From contig CAMDKS010000001.1 in NCBI GenBank assembly GCA_945900755.1, forward strand, positions 1 to 63,490: a stretch of DNA of 63,490 bases, written 5' to 3'. Below, one piece after another: positions 1 through 8,783 of this stretch. Positions within the stretch are counted from its first letter, which is position 1, and every line of letters begins with the position of its first letter. Both the position numbers and the translations under genes were made by a program. A model generated the notes under the pieces. It ran no database searches. It saw only the letters and a program-made list of their open reading frames with translations, and was not told the origin of the DNA. This stretch comes from Bdellovibrio sp. ZAP7 (GTDB lineage Bacteria; Bdellovibrionota_B; Oligoflexia; Oligoflexales; RGVZ01).

Positions 1-431
1 TTATTGCTTGTGCCATCTCAGTCCACAAAGAGCTTGGCCCTGGTTTTCTCGAATCAGTATACGAAGAAGCGGTCTCCCTTGAGCTGAACGACCAAAAAAT
101 TCAATTTCATCGTCAGCTACCTGTTCATATCCGCTACAAAGGGACTCTCGTTGGAATGCATCGCATGGACCTTGTCGTTGACAATAAAGTTGTCGTGGAA
201 CTCAAGGCGGTCAAAGATATCGACGATGCGCATCTAGCAACATGCTTGTCCTACTTAAAGGCAACTCGTCTGGAAGTTGGACTCATTATTAATTTTTCTG
301 CGGCAAAAATTCGCATCCGACGGGTGATCCGCAGCACCGAATTGAACGCGGAAGAACGGAAGAGCGGAAATGATCTTCCCTGCCAAAAATGGACACGAGC
401 CATTTCTATGCCGCTCGTGTCCATAAAATAG
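1..431 (+). CDS. GxxExxY protein, 5' end cut by the window
   Basis: An open frame runs in from the window edge (first full codon at base 3) and gives 142 residues before the stop. It carries the name-giving motif GPGFLESVY at residues 12-20. Further on is a D...ExK pattern (MDLVVDNKVVVELK), as in PD-(D/E)XK nuclease folds, and the tail LIINFSAAKIRIRR is typical of this small family. GxxExxY proteins have no settled function; a nuclease role is inferred from the fold only. An internal ATG at 156 also exists, but the motif lies before it, so the true start is at or before the window edge. The next gene converges on it. Confidence 0.85.
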   Translation, partial: IACAISVHKELGPGFLESVYEEAVSLELNDQKIQFHRQLPVHIRYKGTLVGMHRMDLVVDNKVVVELKAVKDIDDAHLATCLSYLKATRLEVGLIINFSAAKIRIRRVIRSTELNAEERKSGNDLPCQKWTRAISMPLVSIK

Positions 432-549
432 GGCCATCCCCAACTATCCGACTCCAGCTAAAGGTCATTGAAAGCAGAGAAAGCAGGAGGGCAAACAGTG
501 CGGCCATCATTGGCCCTTTTTGACGCAGAGGGTTCTCCGAAACTAAATT

Positions 550-1329
550 TCAAGATTCACCGTCGCATCTTTCGAGCCATAGATTCACTTCTTCGAAAAG
601 TGAATTCAAATCCTTAGGTAAGTCTTCATATTCCGATGCGTGAACTCTCCAAAGTTCTCGCATTGAGTCTGTGATCCAGTCTTTATTGAGTGACACTTTG
701 ATCATACGATCTGTCAGAAGTTTTTTAAGTTTCTGCCAGTTGATCGGCTTGTTTTTTGATTTGCTGATCCTCCAAAGATCGTCGAAGTCCTTCATGCGCG
801 TGTTGCCTGCAACGTACGAATGCGACGCGTCCAGCTTGTCGGCAATAATGTTCTCCATAGCCGCTGCCTGAATGCTGTGCCCGTCAATCGGAGATGACAC
901 GATCTCTGTCAAAGTATTTACTGCGTAGACAACGTCGATATCAAAGGTGTTTTCTTGCCCTTGTTCCGTCCGGTATTTCATTCTAACTGCAGCGCCACGA
1001 CCGTTCTCTCGCTCAATGGCTTTAAAACTCTTAAGCGAAAACTTTATGCCATCAGTTGCTTGTGAGCATACTGCTTCCAAATGACTTTTGACGTCTTCGT
1101 GCTCATACAGCGTATTTGTGACAAAATCTAAATCAACCGTAACGCGCGGGGTGCCAATGTATACCCAAAGAAGATTGCCTCCTTTAAATACAAATTCATT
1201 GGATTCTGAACACAAGTGCTCCATATACGTGAGCATGCCGTATTTAGAAAATGCCGCGCTTCCGTGTAGACCGTTTCGAGCAGCCCAAGATTTTGCCTTT
1301 GCAAGGTATGTTTTTGCGCCTTTAGCCAT
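550..1329 (-). CDS. abiEii: AbiEii-type nucleotidyltransferase toxin
   Basis: Predicted toxin half of a type IV toxin-antitoxin or abortive-infection pair: a nucleotidyltransferase-like protein of 259 residues. The diagnostic segment is FVFKGGNLLW followed by R-x-T-x-D-x-D (about residues 46-68), matching the KGG...R.T.D.D signature of the AbiEii/DUF1814 family. Characterised relatives add nucleotides to tRNA or other substrates; the substrate here cannot be told. I prefer the ATG at 1329 over the upstream one at 1362, because AGGAG lies 7 nt before it and it overlaps the upstream antitoxin gene by only 8 nt, which suggests translational coupling. Confidence 0.85.
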   Translation of the reverse strand: MAKGAKTYLAKAKSWAARNGLHGSAAFSKYGMLTYMEHLCSESNEFVFKGGNLLWVYIGTPRVTVDLDFVTNTLYEHEDVKSHLEAVCSQATDGIKFSLKSFKAIERENGRGAAVRMKYRTEQGQENTFDIDVVYAVNTLTEIVSSPIDGHSIQAAAMENIIADKLDASHSYVAGNTRMKDFDDLWRISKSKNKPINWQKLKKLLTDRMIKVSLNKDWITDSMRELWRVHASEYEDLPKDLNSLFEEVNLWLERCDGES

Positions 1330-1897
1330 CCGCGAACTCCTGCGCCACTCTTCCAAGTACATCGGTCCTTAGAATGCGGTCTAATCTGGCGATCTCAACT
1401 GTGTCTTTGTCCTTTCTTGCCATATACCTTTTGAGTGCTTTATAAAAGATTTCTCCCTTTCCAAATAACTTTATCGCATCGCAAAGGGCGCGTTCAGGGC
1501 TATAGATTTTGACTGTGTAACTTTCTACCGAAACTTCATCAATTCCAATCATCAGGTTTGCGTTCACTCGGTGGGGCTTTATGAGCTCGTTTCGGATCGA
1601 CGTTGTTCGAGGGATATCGACATCGATGTAATTTATACTTTGATCTGTAAGCTCATAAAAATGCAATGCAGATAGACCTGATATGACAGCTTTCGGGTAG
1701 AAGCGCGCAACGACTGCAAAGCCTCCGAGAACTGAGTCAACTGATGCGTGGGCGTAGAAACCGCCGCCCAACGAATTGATATAACCAGCCTCGTCCATTC
1801 GTCGTAGCTCGAATGGATGGTCAATAAATGGCAGTAGCTCTTTCGCTCGAGCAACCCGCTTTTCTTTTAGATATTGAACAACGCCGTCTTTATTCAT
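1322..1897 (-). CDS. abiEi: AbiEi-type antitoxin with winged-helix DNA-binding region
   Basis: Antitoxin partner of the downstream nucleotidyltransferase, 191 residues. The N-terminus (residues 1-70) looks like the winged-helix antitoxin domain: RAKELLPFIDHPFELRRMDEAG then the short wing YINSLGGGFYA. The remainder resembles the AbiEi C-terminal domain, including SPERALCDAIKLF. Such antitoxins bind inverted repeats in their own promoter. The ATG at 1897 is chosen over the one at 1930 because GGGAA precedes it at suitable spacing and because the GTG...CAC element at 1911-1926 would otherwise lie inside the gene. The antitoxin-first order with a short overlap is the normal AbiE arrangement. Confidence 0.82.
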   Translation of the reverse strand: MNKDGVVQYLKEKRVARAKELLPFIDHPFELRRMDEAGYINSLGGGFYAHASVDSVLGGFAVVARFYPKAVISGLSALHFYELTDQSINYIDVDIPRTTSIRNELIKPHRVNANLMIGIDEVSVESYTVKIYSPERALCDAIKLFGKGEIFYKALKRYMARKDKDTVEIARLDRILRTDVLGRVAQEFADG

Positions 1898-1910
1898 TTC
1901 GATTCCCAAT

Positions 1911-2008
1911 GTGTATATTCTATCACACATATAAATATAAGTGGTAACTTTTACACGCGCAATGTGTATATATCACCACAAATTCTATAAAAGTGATAAG
2001 AAATACAC
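1911..2008. promoter_or_regulatory. Cluster of GTG...CAC operator-like elements upstream of the AbiE pair
   Basis: Four related elements with GTG at one end and CAC at the other lie just before the antitoxin start: 1911-1926 (GTGTATATTCTATCAC), 1941-1956 (GTGGTAACTTTTACAC), 1964-1976 (GTGTATATATCAC) and 1993-2008 (GTGATAAGAAATACAC). Three are 16 nt long and one 13 nt, all with TA-rich centres. Inverted repeats at this position are what AbiEi antitoxins bind, so autoregulation is a reasonable inference. The pattern is visible in the sequence; binding is not shown. Confidence 0.5.
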
Positions 2009-2349
2009 GATGCCTGCCTTTATGAAAGCATTTTGTCGTTCCTAAAAACTCGATCGTAAGGCATTCAACGCCTATTTGCAAATATCGGGCAGCATATTTT
2101 CTGCCACTTTTTTGAACATGCCGTGCTGGCTGTTGAGCTGGTGATCATACATTTCAAGATGTTTTCTGTATCAAGATCACTTAGCGTTGGAACATTACGA
2201 AACTTGACGGCTGTTAGCAGCCGCCTGAAACCTACAGTAGTTGCACTACAATGCGTTAATTCCAGGATTATGCCCTTGCACCAATACGGGGAACCGTGCA
2301 ATGTGCTGGCCGGTAAATGGAAAAACGAACTTCCTAGAGGAACTCCGTT
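2009..2349. other. Gap without a recognised gene
   Basis: About 340 bases between the AbiE control region and the lipoprotein hydrolase. A 78-codon minus-strand frame (2065-2301) and an 84-codon plus-strand frame (2123-2377) are open, but neither has a ribosome-binding site before its start nor a protein sequence I recognise. The end of the stretch (GAGGA about 8 nt before the ATG at 2350) serves the next gene. Confidence 0.5.
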
Positions 2350-3756
2350 ATGTCACATAAGTCCTTACTCACTTTAACTTTTCTCCTTGTAAGTTGCGGA
2401 GAAACCCGTCCGTCCCTTACCCTAGACGCCTCCCCGAGCGGCTGGCAAAACGACGAAGTCGAACGAGTGCTGTCCGACCCAAATCTGGATGAAAGTGCTA
2501 AGTCTTATTTCCAAGACCTTAAATTACTCTGCAATTCGCAAAGCGTCTCACGGGTTGAGGGTGTACCGATTTATCACGACCGTTCGGACAGCCAAATTTT
2601 TTCATTCTACTACGAAGCCAAGATCTCTCGTCCATCCGAACCGACGATAATTTACCTCCCTGGAGGCCCGGGATTGCCAAGTATAGGAAACCGCAGTCAC
2701 TGGACCACTGGCAACTTCGTTAATATTGATCAGCGAGGCGTTGGCTGTAACTTTGCAACCAGACATAGTCATACTGACGATGCCATAACCACTTGGCAGG
2801 CAGTGCGAGATATAGGTTACGTGATAAAGCACCTGGGCCTGAAGGATTTTATAATTTTCGGACATTCCTACGGAACAGTCAGTGCGACACAGCTAGCGTT
2901 TCACCTTGAAAACGATCTCAGCATGAGACCACGTGCTGTGGTGCTGATGGGGACGGTTGGACATAAATTTGGTGCGATGCGAGATTGGCATGTAAGTCAC
3001 ATTGATCAGTGGCAACGCTTAAAGTCCGAGTATCCCAAGGCAGGTCTTTTGTTTGCCAATGGCAGCCTGCCAGATTTAGGGGGAACTAGGGCCGAATGGG
3101 GTCGTTATCTGTTTAACGTTGGAAATCATTACCGTGCGTCCGGCGAGCAACTAGAGGCACTCAATGATGAGCTCAGTGCAAGCGGTGGAGGTGAGGGACC
3201 AATCATGCGATCGATTCGTAAAAAGTTTTACGGCCGGGATCCCTCGTACCAGACTCTGTTTCCATCTTACTTACGTTTCGTTTTTACAAGAATCTCGTGC
3301 CAAGAGATATTTAATCCTCTCGACTCCTACGGATCATCGATTGATCGCAACGGCAATATGGAATTGATTATTTCACCGAATACACCGCAAAATAACGATA
3401 TGTGTGAAGGGATTGCGGAACGATTTCCGTACGATTCGAAGAATTTTCAACTTCAATCGCCACTTATTTATCTCCATGGCGAGACAGACCCACAGGTTCC
3501 GCTCTCTCAGGGTTATTACCATTTCTTAAATCAGAATCTGTCCCGCCGTAAGGAGTGGATATTAGTCGAGAGGGGCTCCCATAGCCCGCTCGACGATGCC
3601 CTCAATCCTTGCACTGAACAAATAGACAATCCTCACTGCAAATTCTATGAAAAAATGGGTGGGGAAATTGTTGGTGAGAATCTGTCTGATATTGGTGGTG
3701 CAAGATTGGCGGAATTTGGTTATGGCTTTAAGTTAATTCCAAATAGTTTTCGTTGA
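2350..3756 (+). CDS. Lipoprotein alpha/beta hydrolase, proline iminopeptidase/TAP-like
   Basis: Predicted periplasmic or outer-membrane-anchored serine hydrolase of 468 residues. A short signal peptide ends in the lipobox LLVSC with the lipidated cysteine at residue 16. The fold is marked by an oxyanion-hole region (IIYLPGGPGLPS), the segment NIDQRGVG, and the nucleophile elbow GHSYG with Ser173. The likely triad partners are Asp380 (HGETDPQVP) and His411 (RGSHSPL). The layout, with a large insert between elbow and acid and TAP-like spacing, points to peptidases that release N-terminal residues; the substrate is unknown. GAGGA lies 8 nt before the ATG. It stands alone between two gene-poor stretches. 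Confidence 0.82.
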   Translation: MSHKSLLTLTFLLVSCGETRPSLTLDASPSGWQNDEVERVLSDPNLDESAKSYFQDLKLLCNSQSVSRVEGVPIYHDRSDSQIFSFYYEAKISRPSEPTIIYLPGGPGLPSIGNRSHWTTGNFVNIDQRGVGCNFATRHSHTDDAITTWQAVRDIGYVIKHLGLKDFIIFGHSYGTVSATQLAFHLENDLSMRPRAVVLMGTVGHKFGAMRDWHVSHIDQWQRLKSEYPKAGLLFANGSLPDLGGTRAEWGRYLFNVGNHYRASGEQLEALNDELSASGGGEGPIMRSIRKKFYGRDPSYQTLFPSYLRFVFTRISCQEIFNPLDSYGSSIDRNGNMELIISPNTPQNNDMCEGIAERFPYDSKNFQLQSPLIYLHGETDPQVPLSQGYYHFLNQNLSRRKEWILVERGSHSPLDDALNPCTEQIDNPHCKFYEKMGGEIVGENLSDIGGARLAEFGYGFKLIPNSFR

Positions 3757-4157
3757 TTACATTCTTAAGCCAAGATTTTCTGTGTACTACCGCTTTATTA
3801 TGCTGCCAGTTTAAAACTGGTGATAAGACCCAACTCTGTTTAACACCTCTGATTTGAGACTTCGATGAAACCTCTCGCGAATTCCGTCCAGAGATAAATA
3901 AAATCGCCAATGAAATCATGAACATTGATTATTGCGGCACTACAGCCGCAAGAAGCCAGGACTTCATCACAGATGCGTAACAAGACATTCGGGAAATTGG
4001 TCGCCCATCATTGGCTGCACTATGCAACCATCTAATATCTATAGCTTTTGAAGCACCATGATGCCGAAAACATTACGAAAAGAATTTTCTATGATGCCAT
4101 GAAACCCGCGTCAAACCGTCAAAGAAATCTTGGGCGGGAATTGCTGACCTGTGACCC
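3757..4157. other. Non-coding, probably decayed accessory DNA
   Basis: About 400 bases between two convergent genes. It contains the 47-bp repeat described separately (3784-3830). Broken reading frames follow, for example a run DETSREFRPEINKIANEIMN that soon meets a stop. No intact gene, tRNA or clear terminator was seen. The look is of an eroded insertion or regulator gene, but the original cannot be named. Confidence 0.4.
3784..3830. repeat. 47-bp dispersed repeat, copy 1
   Basis: This 47-bp stretch, beginning GTACTACCGCTTTATTATGC, recurs at 42292-42338 in the same orientation with 43 of 47 bases identical by eye. This copy contains a 7-bp inverted repeat around one base (CCAGTTT A AAACTGG); the second copy has lost part of that symmetry. 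Both copies sit in gene-poor, decayed DNA, as the end of an insertion element would, but no transposase is present at either place. Confidence 0.6.
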
Positions 4158-6815
4158 CTAAGAATTGGTTTCAAGCTGCCCGTGACACTTTTTGAATTTC
4201 TTTGCGGAGCCACAAGGGCACAGATCGTTTCTACCAACTTTTGCGGCACTACGCATCGGAGCTTGGGCCGTTGGAGCCCTCTTTTGAGGTGCTTCCTGAT
4301 CGGCCCGCGAGCCGTGATAGATCATTCCATCTTCACTCGCCGGGGATCGCGTTATGCCTTGCGGAGCCGCGGAGGCTGGAAGCTCCCGCGCCGGAGCGGC
4401 AGGATGTTTAAAGCTGAGGGTGTCCTCATCAGGTTCGTCGGCCTCTGGAATCTTGGTAGATACCTGTGGAGCCTCCATGTGGAGCATGGCCTGGGTCGTT
4501 TCACTATAGATGCGGCCCATCATGGCCTCAAACAAGCGAAACGCTTCCTTCTTATATTCCTGAAGGGGATCTCGCTGCCCGTAGCTGCGAAGGCTTACGG
4601 AATCGCGAAGGTTGTCCATTCCCTGCAAGTTGTTTTTCCAGGCGCGATCAATGACTTGTAAAAACACGTAGCTTTCAAGTTGGCCAAGATTTTCCTTGCC
4701 GAGATGCTTAAATTTTTGATCATAAAAAGCCAGTACTTGATCAGCAATTTTTTCAACCAGGACATCTTCAGAGACGTCGTTTCCCTTCACATCAGTTAGC
4801 GCCAACACGGTTCCAAGCTCTGTTTTGGACTGCTCCGAAATAGCCTCCATAGCAAACCCGCCACCTTTTTCAAGCGACGCATTGCGGCCAACAATTTCTG
4901 CCGCCAGCTTTCCGACCCCGTCTGGAATAAAGTCTAGCGACTGTCCCGTCGAATTGTTGAGCGCCTCATTTCTCAGGCCATAGATCACTTGTCGTTGTTG
5001 ATTCATGACGTCGTCGTACTCGAGCAAATGCTTTCGGCTAGAAAAGTTTTGTTCTTCGACCCTTCGTTGAGCTCGTTCAATGGCTTTAGAGACCATCGGA
5101 GAAACGATCGCCTCGCCCTCTTCCATGCCAAGACGCTGCATGATAGAACTCAGGCGATCACTAGCAAAAATACGCATCAAATCATCTTCAAGGCTTAGAA
5201 AGAATTTAGATTCTCCCGAGTCACCTTGGCGACCAGAGCGGCCGCGCAACTGGTTGTCGATACGACGCGATTCGTGGCGTTCAGTCCCAATGACGTACAG
5301 GCCGCCGCCCTCCCTAGATCCTGGTCCTAGGATAATATCCGTGCCTCGACCTGCCATGTTGGTTGAAATGGTCACACGGCCAGAAAGCCCAGCCTCTTTA
5401 ATGATGATAGCTTCGCGGGCATGGTTTTTTGCGTTCAAAATTTCATGCTCGACGCCGCGTTTTTTCAACAGGGCTGATAGCAGTTCACTTTTCTCAACAG
5501 AGACGGTTCCGACGAGTACAGGTTGGCCACGCTTTTGAGCTTTTTCTACTTCGTCGGCGATGACGTTGAATTTTTCGCGAGCGGTGCGATATATTTCATC
5601 CTGATGATCGGTTCTGATCATGACTTTATTTGTCGGAATACAAACGACGTCGAGGCCATAAATTTTCTTGAATTCGACCGCTTCCGTATCCGCAGTTCCA
5701 GTCATGCCAGCTAATTTAGAATAAAGTCGGAAATAGTTTTGAAAGGTTACAGTTGCCATGGTCTGAGTTTCACTTTGAACCTCAACATGTTCTTTCGCTT
5801 CAAGGGCGCCGTGAAGTCCGTCACTGTACCGACGACCAGCCATTAGACGACCTGTAAATTCATCGACAATAATAACTTTGCCGTCACGAACAACATAGTC
5901 CACGTCTTTTTTGAAAATGATGTGGGCCTTGAGTGCCTGCTGGGCGTGATGCAGAAAATCGATGTTGGCAGGATCATAAAGATTATCGACTCGCAGCCTT
6001 TTTTCAAGTTTACTCATCCCGTCTTCAGTCAAGGAAACAACCCGACTTTTCTCGTCGACCATGTAATCTACGTCTTTGTGAAGGCCTGGGATGGATGTAT
6101 TCACGGTCACAAATAAACGCAGATCGCTTTCTGTTTGTCCACTAATGATCAGCGGCGTTCTCGCCTCATCAATCAAAATGGAATCGACCTCATCGACGAT
6201 GGCAAAATTGTGACCTCGTTGAACAAACCGCGCCAAATCCGTTTTCATGTTGTCACGCAAGTAGTCGAAGCCAAATTCATTATTCGTGCCGTAAGTAATA
6301 TCGGCGGCGTAATTCTGACGACGCTCACTATCAGTCAAACCGTGTACAATCACGCCAGTAGTAAGCCCCAAAAAAGCATACACATGCCCCATTTGCTCGG
6401 CATCACGTTGGGCCAGATAATCGTTGACTGTGATGACATGTACACCTTTGCCTGTTAGCGCATTCAAATAGACGGCAGCAGTTCCTGTGAGTGTCTTGCC
6501 TTCTCCTGTTTTCATTTCAGCAATTTTGCCTTCGTGAAGTACAACGGCACCCACCAATTGCACGTCGTAATGGCGTTCACCACGCACCCTTAAAGCGGCC
6601 TCCCTAACGAGGGCAAACGCTTCCGGCAGTAAGCTCTCTAGAGTTTGTCCTGAGGTAAGCCGCTCTTTTAATGCAGCCGTTTTAATTGGAAACTCTTCGT
6701 CCTTTAGAAGCTTCATCGCAGCTTCGAGAGAATTAGTATTTTTTACGTAGGAGCCTAAACGCTTTACTTCGCGTTCGTTTTTTGAGCCGACTAGTTTTTT
6801 AAGAAATTTCAACAT
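4158..6815 (-). CDS. secA: Protein translocase ATPase SecA
   Basis: Motor ATPase that drives preproteins through SecYEG at the inner membrane; 885 residues, normal for the family. Seen in order: N-terminal VLHEGKIAEMKTGEGKTL (Walker A), DEVDSILIDEARTPL (DEAD-box region), the preprotein cross-linking domain, the second RecA fold with SKFFLSLEDDLMRIF, and the C-terminal zinc tail CPCGSAKKFKKCHG, which binds SecB and phospholipid in relatives. The stretch before the zinc tail is proline/alanine rich, as usual for the linker. GAGGA lies 8 nt before the ATG. It is the last gene of a long minus-strand run and is separated from the M23 gene by 76 nt. Confidence 0.98.
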   Translation of the reverse strand: MLKFLKKLVGSKNEREVKRLGSYVKNTNSLEAAMKLLKDEEFPIKTAALKERLTSGQTLESLLPEAFALVREAALRVRGERHYDVQLVGAVVLHEGKIAEMKTGEGKTLTGTAAVYLNALTGKGVHVITVNDYLAQRDAEQMGHVYAFLGLTTGVIVHGLTDSERRQNYAADITYGTNNEFGFDYLRDNMKTDLARFVQRGHNFAIVDEVDSILIDEARTPLIISGQTESDLRLFVTVNTSIPGLHKDVDYMVDEKSRVVSLTEDGMSKLEKRLRVDNLYDPANIDFLHHAQQALKAHIIFKKDVDYVVRDGKVIIVDEFTGRLMAGRRYSDGLHGALEAKEHVEVQSETQTMATVTFQNYFRLYSKLAGMTGTADTEAVEFKKIYGLDVVCIPTNKVMIRTDHQDEIYRTAREKFNVIADEVEKAQKRGQPVLVGTVSVEKSELLSALLKKRGVEHEILNAKNHAREAIIIKEAGLSGRVTISTNMAGRGTDIILGPGSREGGGLYVIGTERHESRRIDNQLRGRSGRQGDSGESKFFLSLEDDLMRIFASDRLSSIMQRLGMEEGEAIVSPMVSKAIERAQRRVEEQNFSSRKHLLEYDDVMNQQRQVIYGLRNEALNNSTGQSLDFIPDGVGKLAAEIVGRNASLEKGGGFAMEAISEQSKTELGTVLALTDVKGNDVSEDVLVEKIADQVLAFYDQKFKHLGKENLGQLESYVFLQVIDRAWKNNLQGMDNLRDSVSLRSYGQRDPLQEYKKEAFRLFEAMMGRIYSETTQAMLHMEAPQVSTKIPEADEPDEDTLSFKHPAAPARELPASAAPQGITRSPASEDGMIYHGSRADQEAPQKRAPTAQAPMRSAAKVGRNDLCPCGSAKKFKKCHGQLETNS

Positions 6816-6891
6816 TACAAATATCCTCGCAGGGGTTCACCACCACCAGATTTATGTGCGGCGGATAGGGGAATAATATCATATACAATTT

Positions 6892-7863
6892 TTAGTGGGC
6901 TGACACGCCTAACTGATCAATATTCAGAATGAATTTTGCTGGGTCGACGGTGCGACCGTTGAGAATGACTTCGTAATGTAAGTGCGGGCCAGTTGCACGG
7001 CCACTCTGCCCGACCGTCGCCACTTGATCGCCGCGATGTAGGACCTGGCCTGCGCTCACTAAATTGTGGGCATTGTGCCCGTAACCAGTTGTAATTCCAG
7101 TGCCATGCGCTATTAAGATGTAATTTCCAAAGCCCGTCCTTTGGCCAGCAAAAAGGACCACACCATCTGCAGGTGCAAAAATTGGCGTGCCGGTTGGAGC
7201 GGCCACGTCTAGACCTTTGTGAATAGCCGGCTCACCAGTAAAGGGACTGGTCCTCTTTCCGAAGGCACTCGTGATCCAACCGTCCAATGGTGCAAGGGAT
7301 GGAATAGAAGCGAGAAGGGTGGTCTGCCGGGAAAGACGGCTGATCACTTGTTGAATCTCATAAACACCGTTTTGACTGCTAAACGTAATGGAGTCAAGAC
7401 GAGCAAATACGGGCTTAAAAATAAGGCGGTCAAACGAAACATTATCCGGAATCGAAGATTTAAAGGCAGGAATTTGGATTCCCGCAGCAGAATTACTTCC
7501 GCTAGCCGAGCCATTTTGGTTTGCCGCGACACCGGCATTTTTAACCAATGAGCCGGCCTGCAGATTAGCAATGGCCATTAATTTGCCCGAGTATTCTCTC
7601 ACCTTACGCAGAGACGCTTTCACTTCGTCTAAACTTGTCATTAGAATTCTGGCCTCGCCTTTCATCATTCGCTCTTCTTGGAGGGCCTCCAAATATACTG
7701 TGCGCAGGGATCTCATCTGTATATAGTCAGCAAACACATAGCCAGACAGAAGTAGTATGACCAAGGCCGCAAATTTGAGTGCAAAAACCAGTCGGTACGA
7801 AACTTCATAAAGCTTCGAGCCGGATTTACCTTCTGGTGCAATGACAATGGTGTAATGGCGCAC
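6892..7863 (-). CDS. Membrane-anchored M23 (LytM) endopeptidase
   Basis: Predicted cell-wall peptidase or activator of 323 residues, starting at GTG with AGAGGG 5 nt upstream. One membrane segment near residues 28-46 (FALKFAALVILLLSGYVFA) is followed by a helical region likely to form a coiled coil. The C-terminal M23 domain has all zinc ligands: H215 and D219 (HKGLD) and the HLH motif at 294-296, with GYGHNAHN in between. Members with intact ligands cut peptidoglycan cross-bridges. The combination of membrane anchor, coiled coil and M23 resembles proteins acting at division or envelope remodelling. It lies between the PP2C phosphatase and SecA. Confidence 0.9.
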   Translation of the reverse strand: MRHYTIVIAPEGKSGSKLYEVSYRLVFALKFAALVILLLSGYVFADYIQMRSLRTVYLEALQEERMMKGEARILMTSLDEVKASLRKVREYSGKLMAIANLQAGSLVKNAGVAANQNGSASGSNSAAGIQIPAFKSSIPDNVSFDRLIFKPVFARLDSITFSSQNGVYEIQQVISRLSRQTTLLASIPSLAPLDGWITSAFGKRTSPFTGEPAIHKGLDVAAPTGTPIFAPADGVVLFAGQRTGFGNYILIAHGTGITTGYGHNAHNLVSAGQVLHRGDQVATVGQSGRATGPHLHYEVILNGRTVDPAKFILNIDQLGVSAH

Positions 7864-7870
7864 GGCAACC

Positions 7871-7902
7871 CTCTTTGAGAAATAACGAATTTCTTAAGAG
7901 AG
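7871..7902 (-). promoter_or_regulatory. Hairpin overlapping the ribosome-binding site of the M23 gene
   Basis: On the minus strand the arms CTCTCTTAAGAAAT and ATTTCTCAAAGAG pair with one bulge and one mismatch around a 5-nt loop. The second arm runs into the AGAGGG that serves the GTG start at 7863. Folding would partly hide the ribosome-binding site. There is no T-run, so it is not a classic terminator. Function is inferred only. Confidence 0.35.
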
Positions 7903-7919
7903 TGTTCGGCGATATTTGA

Positions 7920-8678
7920 TTAAACTTTAACGTGGCAGACGACAACCGAAATATTATCGTCGCCGCCACAAGTATTTGCTTCTGAAATAAGATGGTCAAC
8001 GGCTAAAACGCCATACTTTTTGCAGCAATTTGAGATAGTTTCCGAAGAGACTCGACCGTGAAGCCCATCGCTACAAATCAAAATTAAATCGTTCGACTCC
8101 AAGGCTAGAATATAGGAATCGACGTCTTCTTGCTCCTGATACCCAACGCTGCGAGTGATTACATTGCGTAGGTGGTGGTTTTCAGCTTCATCCTTCGTAA
8201 TGATTCCAGCTCGAATCTGCTCGCTCACCAAGCTATGATCAGTGGTAATCTGATAAATATACCCACAGCGCACCAAATAGAGCCGACTATCCCCGACATG
8301 CGCCACGACCAGTGAGTTTCCGACGAGCCGCGCCACCGTTGCCGTTGTTCCCATGCCTTTTAAAGTGGGCTCCTCAAGTGCTCGTTCATAAATACGCATG
8401 GACGCATAATTTATGGACTCGGCGACGATAGCGGCCACGGCGCCGATATTAATTTCGGCGCTCTGCAAATATGTCGCAAGTTTCGAGTCTAGATAAGAGC
8501 GAATATTTAGAACGGCCAAGGCACTTGCCACCTCGCCGCCAGCGTGTCCGCCCATGCCGTCCGCCACAACAAATAGGCTTCTTTTGTTGTCGCAAAGATA
8601 GGAGTCTTGATTCGTGGCTCGAACACGTCCGATATCAGTGTTGCCTACGCCCGATATGAAGAATTCTGCTTGACTCAC
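7920..8678 (-). CDS. PP2C-family serine/threonine protein phosphatase
   Basis: Metal-dependent phosphoprotein phosphatase of the Stp/PrpC type, 252 residues, cytoplasmic. The motifs are complete: RATNQD at 20-25, the metal-binding ADGMGGHAGGE with D40 and G41, GDSRLYL near 128, ICSDGLHG, and the final metal site GGDDN at 238-242. It starts with GTG, preceded by AGGGG about 9 nt away. No kinase is encoded beside it; the FHA proteins further up the same minus-strand run are possible readers of the phosphorylations it removes, but that link is an inference from proximity. Confidence 0.93.
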   Translation of the reverse strand: MSQAEFFISGVGNTDIGRVRATNQDSYLCDNKRSLFVVADGMGGHAGGEVASALAVLNIRSYLDSKLATYLQSAEINIGAVAAIVAESINYASMRIYERALEEPTLKGMGTTATVARLVGNSLVVAHVGDSRLYLVRCGYIYQITTDHSLVSEQIRAGIITKDEAENHHLRNVITRSVGYQEQEDVDSYILALESNDLILICSDGLHGRVSSETISNCCKKYGVLAVDHLISEANTCGGDDNISVVVCHVKV

Positions 8679-8783
8679 TATTAGTCGCCCCTATGCCGTG
8701 ACTATACATTTCTATTGAAATCAATCATAACACATGTACTTCTTGAAACAAGGGTGCTGTAACCGGGTGGTAACGAATGGGCT

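Noticed and set aside
2065-2377. Two overlapping open frames (78 and 84 codons) on opposite strands
   Set aside because: No ribosome-binding site, no familiar protein sequence, and they overlap each other; not supported as genes.
4182-4661. 159-codon open frame opposite the 3' end of secA
   Set aside because: It lies wholly antisense to a well-supported gene and its translation has no protein-like character.
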